A stretch of DNA of 48,387 bases from an uncultured Ruminococcus sp. (GCA_900553885.1 USFD01000013.1:1-48387); one strand, 5' to 3'; positions 1 to 9,755 are shown, numbered from the stretch's first letter. Notes: generated by a model from the letters alone, not told the origin. Translations and numbers: made by a program.

Positions 1-143
1 AATCAGATTTCAGATCCTTTATTTTTCTCAGATTCCGGAACGGAATAAGGATCCCACATCCCATATCTCCGTCCCATTCTATCCGGGAATTCTGAATATT
101 TCCTATATTTCTTAATCTGGGTTCATTTTGACAAATCCGAATT
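1..143. other. Left edge, no gene seen
   Basis: This is the stretch downstream of the rhamnosidase stop codon. It is AT-rich, with no convincing reading frame and no clear terminator hairpin. Whatever ends the rhamnosidase transcript may lie outside the window. Confidence 0.4.
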
Positions 144-3100
144 TCAGTACTTTCTTCTGTAAATAACGACTCCGCATCCTACCAGTACAAGAAGGGAAAT
201 CACAGCTGCCGCTGCTTCCGGAATCACACTTGTCTGATCTCCGGTCTGTGCCGCCGTTGTCACATTCTGATCCGCTGATCCGCTGCCGCTGTTTCCATTT
301 TCACCGGTATCTGATCCATTTGAATCGTTTCCTGTATCTGATGTTCCGGGATTATCCGGTTCTTCTGTTCCCGGATTATCCGGATCTTCCGGTTCGCCCG
401 GCTCGCCGCCCGGTTCCTCCTCAATCTTCACAGTCACTGTCACCGATGCGCTGACTGTTTCATCTGCAGCTGATACAGCTGTAACTGTCAGTTCCTCCGC
501 AGTTTCATCGTCTCCTACTGTAAGGACGCCGTCCGCGCTGATCACCGTACTGACGCTCTTGGCTCCTTCTACAGACCAGATCACATCCTGGGAAGGATCA
601 TTCCGGCCGGTTACCTCTGCGGTAAACTGCCGGCTCTGTCCTTTCTCAAGCTCTGCGGAATCGGGAGTAATCACAACACATTCCACAACAGGATCTTCGC
701 TTCCCGGCTGATCGCTTCCGGATCCGTCTGCGGTGTAGCCTTCTGCATATGCAACTGTTAATCTGCCATCCTGAACAGCAAAGTCATAACCGCCGCTTTC
801 CAGCTCCAGCTTCACGGTCATCCGGCCGTTGTGCTCTGCCGCTTCCACGCCGGATACGCCTTCCACTGCTTCGAATCCTTCTATGGCGCTTTCATCCACC
901 GGAAGGTAAAGTGTTGCAGTTGTATTTGCCGGTATTACGGTGTGATAAGTTACAAGTTCTGCATTTTCTCCTTCGCCCCGGCTTGTCCAGGCTGAAGTAA
1001 TCGTTCCCAGATATGAATCATAGGTTCCTTCCACGGAATTGATTCTTGCCTGATCATTGTAGGCGGCTCCGGTATCCGGCGTAGGCTGGAGGATAATGTG
1101 TCTGAATCCCGGGTTCTCTTCATCTGCCGCGATTCCGGCCATATACCGGTACATCCACTCTACAACCGCGCCGTATGCATAATGATTAAAGGAGTTCATC
1201 TCCGAATCCCCGAACCCTACGCCCTCTGTGTAGGAATTCCAGCGCTCCCATACCGTTGTTGCTCCTGCTTCTACTTCGTACAGCCAGGAAGGCTGCTCGT
1301 CCTGGAGCAGAAGGTCATAGGCCACATCCGCATACCCGTTGTCGGAAAGAACAGGAGTGATTACATTGGCGCCCAGGAATCCGGTAGCCAGTGTGTTCCC
1401 GCCGTAATCTGCACGGATGCTGGATTCGCCCGGATTTTCATTACGGATGTTTTCAATAAGAAGCTCCTCTGCCGCCTCTTTCATTTCATCACTGTCATAA
1501 TAGCCTAATTTGAGCATCCACAGAAGAGAGGTCTGAGAGTTATCCTCCCATACGCCGCCTTTCATGGGACTTCCGTCCGGGTTGCGGCCCTGGCCGAAGA
1601 ACTGATAGTTCTGCGTAGCAGTGTTTCCTGAATCAATCACCAGATTGCCGTCTTCAAATGTTACATAGCTGTCAAGAAATGTCTCCTTCAGAGCCTCAAA
1701 TTTCTGTTCATATTCATTCTGCTTTTCTGTCTCACCCAGAACTCCCGCAATTCTGCTCATCAGCATGGTCACATATCCGTAATAGTAATCGGAAATAACT
1801 TCCACACTGGTTCCCTGGAAGGACAGCCAGTCGCCGTAATTGTTTCCGCCGCCCAGATCAAGGGGAGCGTGGTTTGCCCCGTGTTCATGCGCCTGCATGG
1901 TATCCATATAATGTACCATGGCGTCCCAGTTTTCTCTTAAGACGGATTCATCTCCGGTCTGCTGGTACAGCACCCACGGATTGATAATTCCCACGTCGCT
2001 CCAACCTGCGCCCCAGTTGCTGAAAAAGCCTGTCAGATCATCTATTACGGAAGGAACATATCCTTTGATCATAATGTTTTCTGACATGATATCCTGCAGA
2101 TCGCTTAAGAACGGCACGGAATTAAAATTGTAAACCGCAGTCTGTGCGAAGGCCTGTGTGTCCCCGGCCCATGCCAGACGTTCATCTCTCTGGTTGCAGT
2201 CCGTCGCTGTAGTAAAGTAGTTGCTGAGCTGACCGTAAATTACGTTTGAGAAAAGCTTATTTACACTCTCATTGTTTGTCACAATGTTTCCGGTCTGCTC
2301 GCTCACAGATGACAGTGCCTTTGACTTTGCGGAATAGATGGTTACAGGGTCTGTCGCCGTAATCTCAATATACTGATATCCGAAGAACGACATGGACGGT
2401 GTATACTGCTCTCTTTCCTCACCGGCAAACGTGTAAACTACAGAAGTTCTTGCTCCGCGCACACTTTTCCGGTACAGGGATCCTCTCGGTCCATCTGCCT
2501 GGGTAGCGCCGTTTCCGGAAGCGCTTCCGTCGTTCAGCATCTCTCCGAAACGCATGGTAAGCTGTGTGCCTTCTGCCCCGGCGAATTCCATCTGGGGAAC
2601 CGCGGACATATTCTGGCCCATATTAATAATCATAGTCTGGCCGGGATTCAGGGTAATACCTCCGCCCAGTCCGTCCGCCTGGCTGATTACATTTACTTCT
2701 CCTCCCGGATATTCGGAAGTTTCTTTCTTTCCCTCATATACGGTAACTGATACCGGATCTGCGTCATAGGCAGGGACAAATCTGCCCGGAATTCCCACCT
2801 GGGCGCGGATATCTCCGTCAAATGTTGTAGTAGACATGGCTGTTTTCGTGGAACGGATAAGGCCCTCGTCTTCTGACGCCAGTTCCGTCCAGCTCTGCCC
2901 GTCTGCGGACGTCTCCACAGTATAAACTTTCGGATAGTTCGGGCATACCCCTTCGGTAAGGGATGTCTTTAAAGTCCGGGCATACATTCTGATCTCGGAT
3001 ACGCTGACCGGAGTATCAAAAGTCATTGTAATATGAATAGGATTGTCCAGAACCGGACCGTTGGAGCCGTAGCTCAGAATATCGGAAGAATATCCCCGGT

Positions 3101-4871
3101 CGGTTTCTTTGCCGTAGTCTCCGTCCGTCAGATTTGCCTGTGCCCACTGGTCAACTCCCGGAACGCCATTGGTATCGATGGAGATCTCAGCCTCTGAAGC
3201 ATAATTATTCCCCGCCGCATCCAGCGCTTCCAGTTCCATAATCTGAAGGCGGTTTTCATTATCCTCCGCTACTGCAGGACCCAGTCCGGATATGGATATG
3301 CGCAGATGCTGCGTCTTCGTTTCCTCAAAGCTGCTTCCCGCGTAAATCTCCTGATCCGGATATTTCACGGTATTTCTTACCGCCCCGCTCTCCTGGCCGG
3401 TGAGAACATCCGTCCACTGCTGTCCGTCGGAAGACACCTGCAGGGTATAGTTCTTCGGATAATCCGGACACTCCTGACCGGAGATGGAATCAGCCTGTAC
3501 TCTGGGATACATTCTTAACGTCCGGAACGACTGCTCACTTCCCAGATCGAATTGGATTGTAATGGGAGCAGAAGAAAGATCATATTCCGTTCCATTGTGC
3601 CCGAGAATGTTTGAACTGTAGCCATAATCCGAATCCGTCCCGTAATCTCCGTCGGTCAGATGATCCGGCTGCCATGCATCATAGCCTTCAAATACATCTG
3701 ACACGCTCAGCGCGCCGTCCTCTGTTGTCAGACCGGCTACCACATTGGTTCCCTCTTCATTCAGAAGTTCCACCTCCATAATCTGCAGGCGGTTCTCATT
3801 GTCTCCTGTCGTCGCCGGTCCTGTCTTATTGACGGTCAGGCGGACATATCTGGCGGTCTGCTCATCAAACATATTTTCAATAACAGGGATCTGGATGCCC
3901 TCGGTATTTTCAGCATTGCACCAGCTGCTGTCGTCATATCCGGCCTGGGTAAAATCACCCAGCTCCTCTGCCAGTCGGGCGTCATAATCTTCCCCGTAGT
4001 AAATTCCGTTCCGGATAATTCCGCCGTCCAGTGTTCCTTTCCAGTCGGAAGTATTGGTAACGATATCCTGCCGGCTTCCATCCGTATATGTAACTTTCAG
4101 CCATGCTTTCACTGCAGGCTGCGCGGAGGTTGTGGCCAGTCCGAATTTCCATCCGTTCCCCGCGAGAACGGAAACTGCAGCAGTATCTTCTCCTTCCAGA
4201 AGGGAAGTCACATCATAGGTCTGATATCCGAGACTTACATTGCCGTTTCCGTACCCCGGATTCATATGATGATATTCCGTATTTCCTTCCGCATCCACTG
4301 TTCCTGCCCGTTCTCCGTTAATGTACGCCTGGTAAGCCCCAAGAGCCGTAATATAAAGCCTGGCCGAAGCCACCTGGCCCTGAAGCTTCTGCTCCGTACG
4401 GAATATGGGCGCTGAGCTGCTCTGGTTCAGACGGATAAACTCTGCGTTCTTCCATGTATCCTGATTTGTAACGCCGGTCTCAAAAGTTCCCATATCTGAA
4501 GTTGCGGAAACTCCGTCTTCATCCCAGACCGTAACGGTCCACTGATATGCCGTGCCCTCCTCAAGGGGCGTCTCTCCTCCGTAGGGGATTCCCACGGAAT
4601 CGCTGCTTTCCACTTTACCGCTGTCCCAGACCGGTTCTTCGTCTCCCGCCCGGTACACCTGAATCCGATATGCACTCTGCATTTTTCCTATAATTCCGGA
4701 ATTCATCTGCCATCCGAAGTGAACAGAATCTGCTTCTATTCCGATGGGATTCTGAAGATAGTCCGTAGTCATCCCGGAAACAGAAAAAGCTGCCTCTTCG
4801 GCAGCAGATACAGAAATCGAAGTACATACCAGACAAGCGGCCATAAAAAGCGCTAATGTCCTTTTCTTCAT
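144..4871 (-). CDS. Secreted, wall-anchored GH78 alpha-L-rhamnosidase-like enzyme with two discoidin domains
   Basis: A 1575-residue surface glycoside hydrolase that probably releases L-rhamnose from plant or host-associated glycans. Residues 1-24 are a signal peptide (Lys-Lys-Arg then a hydrophobic core ending SVSA). The GH78 N-terminal fibronectin-like and beta-sandwich domains follow to about residue 330. Two F5/8 type C (discoidin) repeats, each carrying an NENRLQIME segment, are inserted at roughly 340-700. The (alpha/alpha)6 catalytic domain holds the family signature DCNQRDERLAWAGD near residue 890 (usual form DCPQRDERLGWTGD). A Big2-like Ig domain lies at about 1395-1490, then a Pro/Gly/Asp/Asn-rich spacer, then a sorting tail: TGD, a hydrophobic helix and RRKY. 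AGGAGG precedes the ATG. GH78 is secure; substrate specificity is not. It may be a monocistron beside the sucrose operon. Confidence 0.88.
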   Translation of the reverse strand: MKKRTLALFMAACLVCTSISVSAAEEAAFSVSGMTTDYLQNPIGIEADSVHFGWQMNSGIIGKMQSAYRIQVYRAGDEEPVWDSGKVESSDSVGIPYGGETPLEEGTAYQWTVTVWDEDGVSATSDMGTFETGVTNQDTWKNAEFIRLNQSSSAPIFRTEQKLQGQVASARLYITALGAYQAYINGERAGTVDAEGNTEYHHMNPGYGNGNVSLGYQTYDVTSLLEGEDTAAVSVLAGNGWKFGLATTSAQPAVKAWLKVTYTDGSRQDIVTNTSDWKGTLDGGIIRNGIYYGEDYDARLAEELGDFTQAGYDDSSWCNAENTEGIQIPVIENMFDEQTARYVRLTVNKTGPATTGDNENRLQIMEVELLNEEGTNVVAGLTTEDGALSVSDVFEGYDAWQPDHLTDGDYGTDSDYGYSSNILGHNGTEYDLSSAPITIQFDLGSEQSFRTLRMYPRVQADSISGQECPDYPKNYTLQVSSDGQQWTDVLTGQESGAVRNTVKYPDQEIYAGSSFEETKTQHLRISISGLGPAVAEDNENRLQIMELEALDAAGNNYASEAEISIDTNGVPGVDQWAQANLTDGDYGKETDRGYSSDILSYGSNGPVLDNPIHITMTFDTPVSVSEIRMYARTLKTSLTEGVCPNYPKVYTVETSADGQSWTELASEDEGLIRSTKTAMSTTTFDGDIRAQVGIPGRFVPAYDADPVSVTVYEGKKETSEYPGGEVNVISQADGLGGGITLNPGQTMIINMGQNMSAVPQMEFAGAEGTQLTMRFGEMLNDGSASGNGATQADGPRGSLYRKSVRGARTSVVYTFAGEEREQYTPSMSFFGYQYIEITATDPVTIYSAKSKALSSVSEQTGNIVTNNESVNKLFSNVIYGQLSNYFTTATDCNQRDERLAWAGDTQAFAQTAVYNFNSVPFLSDLQDIMSENIMIKGYVPSVIDDLTGFFSNWGAGWSDVGIINPWVLYQQTGDESVLRENWDAMVHYMDTMQAHEHGANHAPLDLGGGNNYGDWLSFQGTSVEVISDYYYGYVTMLMSRIAGVLGETEKQNEYEQKFEALKETFLDSYVTFEDGNLVIDSGNTATQNYQFFGQGRNPDGSPMKGGVWEDNSQTSLLWMLKLGYYDSDEMKEAAEELLIENIRNENPGESSIRADYGGNTLATGFLGANVITPVLSDNGYADVAYDLLLQDEQPSWLYEVEAGATTVWERWNSYTEGVGFGDSEMNSFNHYAYGAVVEWMYRYMAGIAADEENPGFRHIILQPTPDTGAAYNDQARINSVEGTYDSYLGTITSAWTSRGEGENAELVTYHTVIPANTTATLYLPVDESAIEGFEAVEGVSGVEAAEHNGRMTVKLELESGGYDFAVQDGRLTVAYAEGYTADGSGSDQPGSEDPVVECVVITPDSAELEKGQSRQFTAEVTGRNDPSQDVIWSVEGAKSVSTVISADGVLTVGDDETAEELTVTAVSAADETVSASVTVTVKIEEEPGGEPGEPEDPDNPGTEEPDNPGTSDTGNDSNGSDTGENGNSGSGSADQNVTTAAQTGDQTSVIPEAAAAVISLLVLVGCGVVIYRRKY

Positions 4872-4913
4872 TTCTCATTTTCCTCCTGCCCTTAGTTAAT
4901 CTACGACACTTTT

Positions 4914-4943
4914 AGCATATCACGGGCTGTTTTTGCTGATCAA
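4914..4943 (-). promoter_or_regulatory. Probable promoter of the GH78 gene
   Basis: On the minus strand, TTGATC and TATGCT are separated by 18 bases, about 40 bases upstream of the rhamnosidase start codon. The -10 box is a moderate match. Confidence 0.45.
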
Positions 4944-5069
4944 GGGCAATTATTTCATATATGTGGTAAAATTTTACGCATTTTGATTAATTTTCAGTGC
5001 TTATACGCAATATGTTTATCTATTTTGCACAATTTTATATGCTTTTCAGGCATGAGACCATATGAAATA

Positions 5070-5095
5070 TAGCCGGATTTTAATTAATCCGGCTA
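5070..5095 (-). terminator. Hairpin overlapping the GH32 stop codon
   Basis: Perfect 10-bp inverted arms (TAGCCGGATT and AATCCGGCTA) with a 6-base loop span the last codons and stop of the GH32 gene. The following U-tract is weak. It probably ends the PTS-GH32 transcript before the rhamnosidase promoter. Confidence 0.55.
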
Positions 5096-6486
5096 AACTC
5101 TATTCCCGCTCCATCTGCTTCTATAGAAATACAGAACCGCCCGGGATAGTATCTTGTTGTAAATACATACTGTCCGTCATTAATGAATACTTCCACAGAA
5201 GATACATCTGCAAGAATCCGGACATTTTCCACTTTTTCCATCTCTGCATACCGCAGTCCCCGTCCGGCAGAAACGGAAGTCCTGCTCTGATCCGTAAACC
5301 GCATCTCAAACCGGCCTTTCCGGTACTCCAGCACAAGTTCTTCCGCCAGAACCGCCCGGAATTGATTCTCCCGGATGCCGCTGACAGAAACCTGGTACGT
5401 AGAGCAGCCGTCCTGTTCATAACGGCTTCCGGTCTTTTCCTCCGGTATGAGGTGCTCCTGCAGTTCCCGGACCGGGCGCTGGCACACCTGTCCGTCCCGG
5501 ACGAAGATCTCTCTTGGGAACGTAAAGCAGTGCTGCCACCCCTCATCCAGAGTCCGGTTCGTATATTCCTCACAGTCCGGCATTCCCATCCAGCCGATCT
5601 GAATCCGTCTGCCGTCCTCTGTCTCAAAACTCTGAGGCGCATAGTAATCAAATCCATAATCCCAGAGCTGATATTCGGAAAGACTATATTTATCAAGAAT
5701 GTTGCCGTCCACAGCAAACCATCCGGACTGATATACATTCCGGCTGTCCCATACACCGCCTGTCAGCCCCTGAACGGAAGCCGACAGGATCTTCCTGCCG
5801 TCCACGGTAAAATAATCCGGGCACTCCCACATATATCCGAAAGGTTCCTCTGTCTCAATCCGGCCGCAGTATGTCCAGTCTCTTTTATCTTCCGACCGGA
5901 AGAGTACGGCTGTCCCCACATGATCTTTCCTGCGGGCCCCCTGGATCATATAATAGGCATCCTGTTCTTTCCAGACTTTCGGATCCCGGACATGAAGGGT
6001 CAGGTCAGAAGGATAATCACTGTTTCGCATCAGTTCTTCTTTCCTGCCGAAAGTGTGCCCGTCCCGGCTGACCACCAGACAGGTATTGGCCTCCCGGCCG
6101 GTGTTAATATAGTCGTAATCTCCGTCCAGCTTTACATTTCCCGTATAATACAGGTACATGGCGCCGTCTTCAACCAGAGCGGCCCCGGAATATACGCCGT
6201 GGCAGTCAAACGGCTGATCCGGGTACATACTGACCCCTTCGTACTTCCAGTCAACCATATCTTTGCTGGTACAGTGTCCCCACATTTTCACGCCGCCCTC
6301 TGCATTAAAAGGAGAGTACTGAAAAAAAGCGTGATAAATTCCGCCGTACTGGCAGAGTCCGTTGGGGTCGTTCAGCCACCCTGTCGGCGGCATAAGGTGA
6401 AATTTCTGCCGGAATCTTCCATCTGAAACCGCGTTTCGTTCCGCAGCCTCTGTCAGACTCGTCAGGTCTTTTGTCAATGCATTCAT
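5080..6486 (-). CDS. scrB: GH32 sucrose-6-phosphate hydrolase (invertase family)
   Basis: A 468-residue cytoplasmic enzyme that hydrolyses beta-fructosides, most likely the sucrose-6-phosphate delivered by the PTS gene just upstream. GH32 landmarks are all present: WLNDPNG at residues 37-43 (nucleophile Asp40), the RDPK motif near 165 (transition-state stabiliser), and the EC motif in WECPDYF near 219 (acid/base Glu). A C-terminal beta-sandwich follows. There is no signal peptide, which favours a phosphorylated intracellular substrate. AGGAG lies 7 bases before the ATG. It is 77 bases downstream of the PTS gene on the same strand, consistent with one operon. The symbol is inferred from context; a fructan-derived phosphate is a possible alternative substrate. 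Confidence 0.88.
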   Translation of the reverse strand: MNALTKDLTSLTEAAERNAVSDGRFRQKFHLMPPTGWLNDPNGLCQYGGIYHAFFQYSPFNAEGGVKMWGHCTSKDMVDWKYEGVSMYPDQPFDCHGVYSGAALVEDGAMYLYYTGNVKLDGDYDYINTGREANTCLVVSRDGHTFGRKEELMRNSDYPSDLTLHVRDPKVWKEQDAYYMIQGARRKDHVGTAVLFRSEDKRDWTYCGRIETEEPFGYMWECPDYFTVDGRKILSASVQGLTGGVWDSRNVYQSGWFAVDGNILDKYSLSEYQLWDYGFDYYAPQSFETEDGRRIQIGWMGMPDCEEYTNRTLDEGWQHCFTFPREIFVRDGQVCQRPVRELQEHLIPEEKTGSRYEQDGCSTYQVSVSGIRENQFRAVLAEELVLEYRKGRFEMRFTDQSRTSVSAGRGLRYAEMEKVENVRILADVSSVEVFINDGQYVFTTRYYPGRFCISIEADGAGIEFSRIN

Positions 6487-6563
6487 ACTCTGTCTCCTGT
6501 TCCATCTGTGAAAATCTCCGCCCGGCAGGACTTCCGTCCCGCCGGAGCAGGGATCCTGTTTCT

Positions 6564-8492
6564 TTATTTTTCCAGCTTCAGAATGGGCTGATCCGTTCCG
6601 GTTTCTCCCGGAGCCGCTTTTTCCACCGAATGGAACTGATCTGCATTGGTCAGAATAATCATAGTTGTAACCGGATATCCGGCTGCTCTGATCTGATCCA
6701 GATCTGCCTCAATAAGCACGTCCCCGGCATGGATCTTATCGCCGTCGGATACTTTCTTTATAAATCCCTTTCCATCCATCTTCACCGTATCGATTCCTAC
6801 ATGGATCAGAAGCTCTGCTCCGGATTTTGTCGTAATGCAGACCGCATGGCCTGTATCAAATATGTTCATTACTTCGCCGTCGCAGGGCGCTGTGATCTTT
6901 CCGTCCGAAGGCTCTACCGCGACTGTGGTTCCCAGAAGCTCGGAAGCAAATGTCTCATCACTCACCTGATCTGTGGGAATCACTGTTCCTGCGACAGGAC
7001 TCACAATCGTTTCTTCTGTCACTTCTTCCTTCTCCGAAGACGTCTCTGTTTCATCTCCGGATGTTTCCAGCGCCGGAGTCTCTGTTCCCACATCGGCGGC
7101 CGCCTCCGGTTTCTTCTGATCTTTATAAAGTACAAATGATATTACAAATGCAACGCCTACAGCAATCAGCATCTCAATCAGATACTGAACCGGCTGATCC
7201 AGACAGAGCAGGATTCCGAAAATGCCGGTTACACCGGTACCCTTGGCTCCCAGATGTACAACTGAAGCATAGAGAGCTCCGCATCCGCCGCCGATACATC
7301 CTGCAATAAACGGCCGGAAGAATCTTAAGTTCACACCAAAGATTGCCGGTTCCGTAATTCCCATGAACGCACTCAGGGAAGACGGCAGAGCAAGGGATTT
7401 CACTTTTTTATCTTTTGACTTGACTGCCACTGCCAGAGCCGCAGCGCCCTGCGCCACATTGGCCGCACTTGCCAGCGGGAGCCAGTATGTAACACCGTAC
7501 TCCGCCAGCTGTCCGATATCAATGGCCGTGTACATCTGATGGATACCGGTAACAACCGTAGGCGCATACAGTCCTCCCATTACAAGACTTCCCAGTCCGA
7601 GAGGCAGAGTTAAGAGCCACTGGATGCCGTACAGAACAGCGTTTTCCGCCCAGACAAATATGGGGCCGATCACCGCCAGGGTAAGATATCCTGTCACAAA
7701 TACACTGACCAGAGGGGTCACGAACAGATCCAGTACTTCGGGAACGATCTTGTGCAGCCGCTTTTCAATAAACGCCAGCAGCCATACCGCGATTACAACC
7801 GGAATTACATGTCCCTGGTATCCGACCATATCGATATCATACAGGCCGAAGAACACCGGCTGCTTCTGAAGCACGCCCTCTGTTGCAACGGTATATGCAT
7901 TCTGCAGCGACGGGTTAATCATAATCATACCGATCACCGCGCCCAGATACGGGTTGGCGCCGAAAGCCTTTGCCGCGGAAAATGCAATCAGAATCTGCAG
8001 GAATGTATATGCCGTGTTGCTGAACAGATTTGCAAATACGTAGATCGAACTGCTGGTATCCATGGAAATAAATCCGTTTTTAATCATGAAATCCAGAGAA
8101 TTCATAATTCCCATCAGGAAACCGCTGGCAACGATAGCCGGTATAATGGGCACGAAAATATCTCCCAGAAGCTTAATAGCCCGCATAAACACATTCTGTT
8201 TCTGTGCCGCCGCCTCCTTGGCCTCTGCCTTGGAACTTGCCGTAATGCCTGCAATGGCAATAAACTGGTCAAACACTTTGTTTACGGTTCCGGTGCCCAG
8301 AATTATTTGGAGCTGGCCGGATGCCTCAAATACACCTTTTACACCTTCTACATTTTCCAGTGCTTCTTTGTCCGCCTTGCTGTTATCGGCAATCACGAGA
8401 CGAAGCCGGGTGGCGCAGTGTGCTGCTGAGACAATGTTTTTGCTTCCGCCCACGAGATCTAGGATCTCCCGGGCTGTCTTCTTGTAATCCAT
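6564..8492 (-). CDS. PTS sugar transporter EIIBCA, sucrose/beta-glucoside family
   Basis: A 642-residue fused phosphotransferase permease that imports and phosphorylates a sugar, probably sucrose given the GH32 partner. EIIB is at residues 1-90, with phospho-cysteine Cys26 in AAHCATRLR. A multi-helix EIIC domain spans about 105-460, with a GITEPAIFGVN loop. An acidic Thr/Glu linker follows, then a glucose-type EIIA domain with its active histidine in LLIHVGIDTVKMDGKGF near residue 559. A longer reading frame starts at 8636, but AAGGAG sits 7 bases before the ATG at 8492 and the EIIB fold begins there. The longer frame would also run through the promoter and operators. Regulation is probably by the adjacent LacI protein and catabolite repression. 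Confidence 0.9.
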   Translation of the reverse strand: MDYKKTAREILDLVGGSKNIVSAAHCATRLRLVIADNSKADKEALENVEGVKGVFEASGQLQIILGTGTVNKVFDQFIAIAGITASSKAEAKEAAAQKQNVFMRAIKLLGDIFVPIIPAIVASGFLMGIMNSLDFMIKNGFISMDTSSSIYVFANLFSNTAYTFLQILIAFSAAKAFGANPYLGAVIGMIMINPSLQNAYTVATEGVLQKQPVFFGLYDIDMVGYQGHVIPVVIAVWLLAFIEKRLHKIVPEVLDLFVTPLVSVFVTGYLTLAVIGPIFVWAENAVLYGIQWLLTLPLGLGSLVMGGLYAPTVVTGIHQMYTAIDIGQLAEYGVTYWLPLASAANVAQGAAALAVAVKSKDKKVKSLALPSSLSAFMGITEPAIFGVNLRFFRPFIAGCIGGGCGALYASVVHLGAKGTGVTGIFGILLCLDQPVQYLIEMLIAVGVAFVISFVLYKDQKKPEAAADVGTETPALETSGDETETSSEKEEVTEETIVSPVAGTVIPTDQVSDETFASELLGTTVAVEPSDGKITAPCDGEVMNIFDTGHAVCITTKSGAELLIHVGIDTVKMDGKGFIKKVSDGDKIHAGDVLIEADLDQIRAAGYPVTTMIILTNADQFHSVEKAAPGETGTDQPILKLEK

Positions 8493-8515
8493 CCTCATTC
8501 TCCTTCCTGTATATA

Positions 8516-8529
8516 TGAAATCGTTTTCA
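8516..8529 (-). promoter_or_regulatory. cre / LacI-family operator downstream of the PTS transcription start
   Basis: The 14-mer TGAAATCGTTTTCA matches the cre consensus TGWAANCGNTNWCA on both strands. It lies roughly 10-23 bases past the predicted start of transcription, a road-block position. It could bind CcpA, the neighbouring LacI-type regulator, or both. Confidence 0.65.
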
Positions 8530-8545
8530 TACTCTTTATGTAAAA

Positions 8546-8574
8546 ATAATAAGAAAAAAAATGCCATTTGTAAA
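8546..8574 (-). promoter_or_regulatory. Promoter of the PTS-GH32 operon
   Basis: On the minus strand, TTTACA and TATTAT are separated by exactly 17 bases, 54 bases upstream of the chosen PTS start. The second half-site of the hairpin at 8557-8586 overlaps it. Confidence 0.6.
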
Positions 8575-8586
8575 GATGGCATTTTT
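8557..8586 (-). terminator. Hairpin with U-tract after the LacI gene
   Basis: Arms AAAAATGCCAT and ATGGCATTTTT (11 bp) with an 8-base loop; on the minus strand the hairpin runs into eight Ts. It would end transcripts coming from the lacI-like gene. It also coincides with the PTS promoter, so termination and initiation signals are compacted here. Confidence 0.5.
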
Positions 8587-8621
8587 ACTGATATTTTACA
8601 TGTGCAATTGTAAATAGTGCA

Positions 8622-8635
8622 CGAAACCGTTTTCA
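8622..8635 (-). promoter_or_regulatory. Upstream LacI-type operator
   Basis: CGAAACCGTTTTCA differs from cre at one position and resembles the site at 8516-8529. The two centres are 106 bp apart, about ten helical turns, which is compatible with repressor looping. Confidence 0.5.
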
Positions 8636-8675
8636 CACCCGTTTTTCATACGGCCGGATCCTGCAGCGCCTCATA

Positions 8676-9755
8676 TCAACGGACCGCTTCCCGTTCGTCC
8701 TGCTGCCCTGCGCCCCAGCCCGCGGCTTCCACAAACTGAAATCCCAGCTTCATTTCCACCGGAATCTGCTCTTCCTTCTCCACCACGTCCAGGAGCAGCT
8801 CTGCTCCCTTAATTCCGCTTGTTTTATAGGCAAAATGAACCGTCGGAATCCCGCCTGTAACTGCTTTTAAAAACTGATTGTCGCCAAATCCCGTAACTTT
8901 AACGGGAGAATCTGCGAAAAGATATCTCCCTGTCCCGGCGGCTGCTTCTTCTCCATCCGGCTTCTTCTCTTTCTGATAATCCAGAATGGCTTCCATAGCG
9001 CCTGCCGCTATAGTATCTGTGGCACAGGATATGACAACGATATCATCTTTCTTCTTCAGAAGATCCATGGCTGCCTCATACCCGGACTCCATGCGGAACC
9101 GGGAAATCCTCCGGTACTCTTCTTCCAGTTTCTGTCCTTCCGCCTTCAGGCCGGCCCGGAAGCCGTCTTCTCTTGCAGCGCCGGCTGCCTTATCTTCCCG
9201 GGTAACACCGATATAGGCCGCCTTGCCTCCCGGGTGAAGAGCCAGCGCCCGGCCCACCGCCCGGCCCATGGCCTTTCCCGCGCCAATATCGTCATGATAT
9301 ACGCAGTTGGCCAGTCTGGTATACTGGCCGATTACGACGACAGGAACCCGGGATTCCTTCAGAAACTTTCTGTGCCGGGCCGTGATCATGGTACCGATCA
9401 GAATAATCCCGTCTACGGGATAATTTTCAAAAATCTTCATATACATGACTTCTTTATCCGCCTGGTTGTCCGTACTGGCAAGAAGCATCTGATACCCCCG
9501 CTCTGAAAGGACCTGGCCCACCCCTTCCGTAACCCGGCTGATGGATTCGGAATTGATCTTCGGAACGACCACTCCTACCAGACATGTCTTCTTCGTTCGG
9601 AGAATTCTGGCCTGTACGGAAGGCTGGTATCCGGTTTCCTGAATCACCTTCTTAATCCGCTCCTTCTTCTCGCCGCTGACATATCCCCCGTTCAGATACC
9701 TGGATACCGCGGCGCTGGACACGCCGGCAAGCTGTGCGATTTCTCTGATTGTCAT
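8676..9755 (-). CDS. LacI-family transcriptional regulator, probable sucrose operon repressor
   Basis: A 359-residue regulator. Residues 1-50 form the LacI helix-turn-helix and hinge (MTIREIAQLAGVSSAAVSRYLNG). The rest is a periplasmic-binding-protein-like sugar sensor (CLVGVVVPKI, VDGIILIGTM, a C-terminal VTGFGDNQF segment). The reading frame extends to 9977, but the DNA-binding domain starts at the ATG at 9755 with AAGGAG 9-10 bases upstream. The longer version would overlap the preceding Rrf2 gene. It lies 41 bases after that gene and directly upstream of the PTS operon, whose promoter is flanked by LacI-type operators. Control of that operon is inferred from this arrangement. Confidence 0.88.
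   Translation of the reverse strand: MTIREIAQLAGVSSAAVSRYLNGGYVSGEKKERIKKVIQETGYQPSVQARILRTKKTCLVGVVVPKINSESISRVTEGVGQVLSERGYQMLLASTDNQADKEVMYMKIFENYPVDGIILIGTMITARHRKFLKESRVPVVVIGQYTRLANCVYHDDIGAGKAMGRAVGRALALHPGGKAAYIGVTREDKAAGAAREDGFRAGLKAEGQKLEEEYRRISRFRMESGYEAAMDLLKKKDDIVVISCATDTIAAGAMEAILDYQKEKKPDGEEAAAGTGRYLFADSPVKVTGFGDNQFLKAVTGGIPTVHFAYKTSGIKGAELLLDVVEKEEQIPVEMKLGFQFVEAAGWGAGQQDEREAVR

Noticed and set aside
5062..6426. Long plus-strand frame (454 codons) opposite the GH32 gene
   Set aside because: It mirrors the true GH32 gene, which has all catalytic motifs and a ribosome binding site; the antisense product has no family features.
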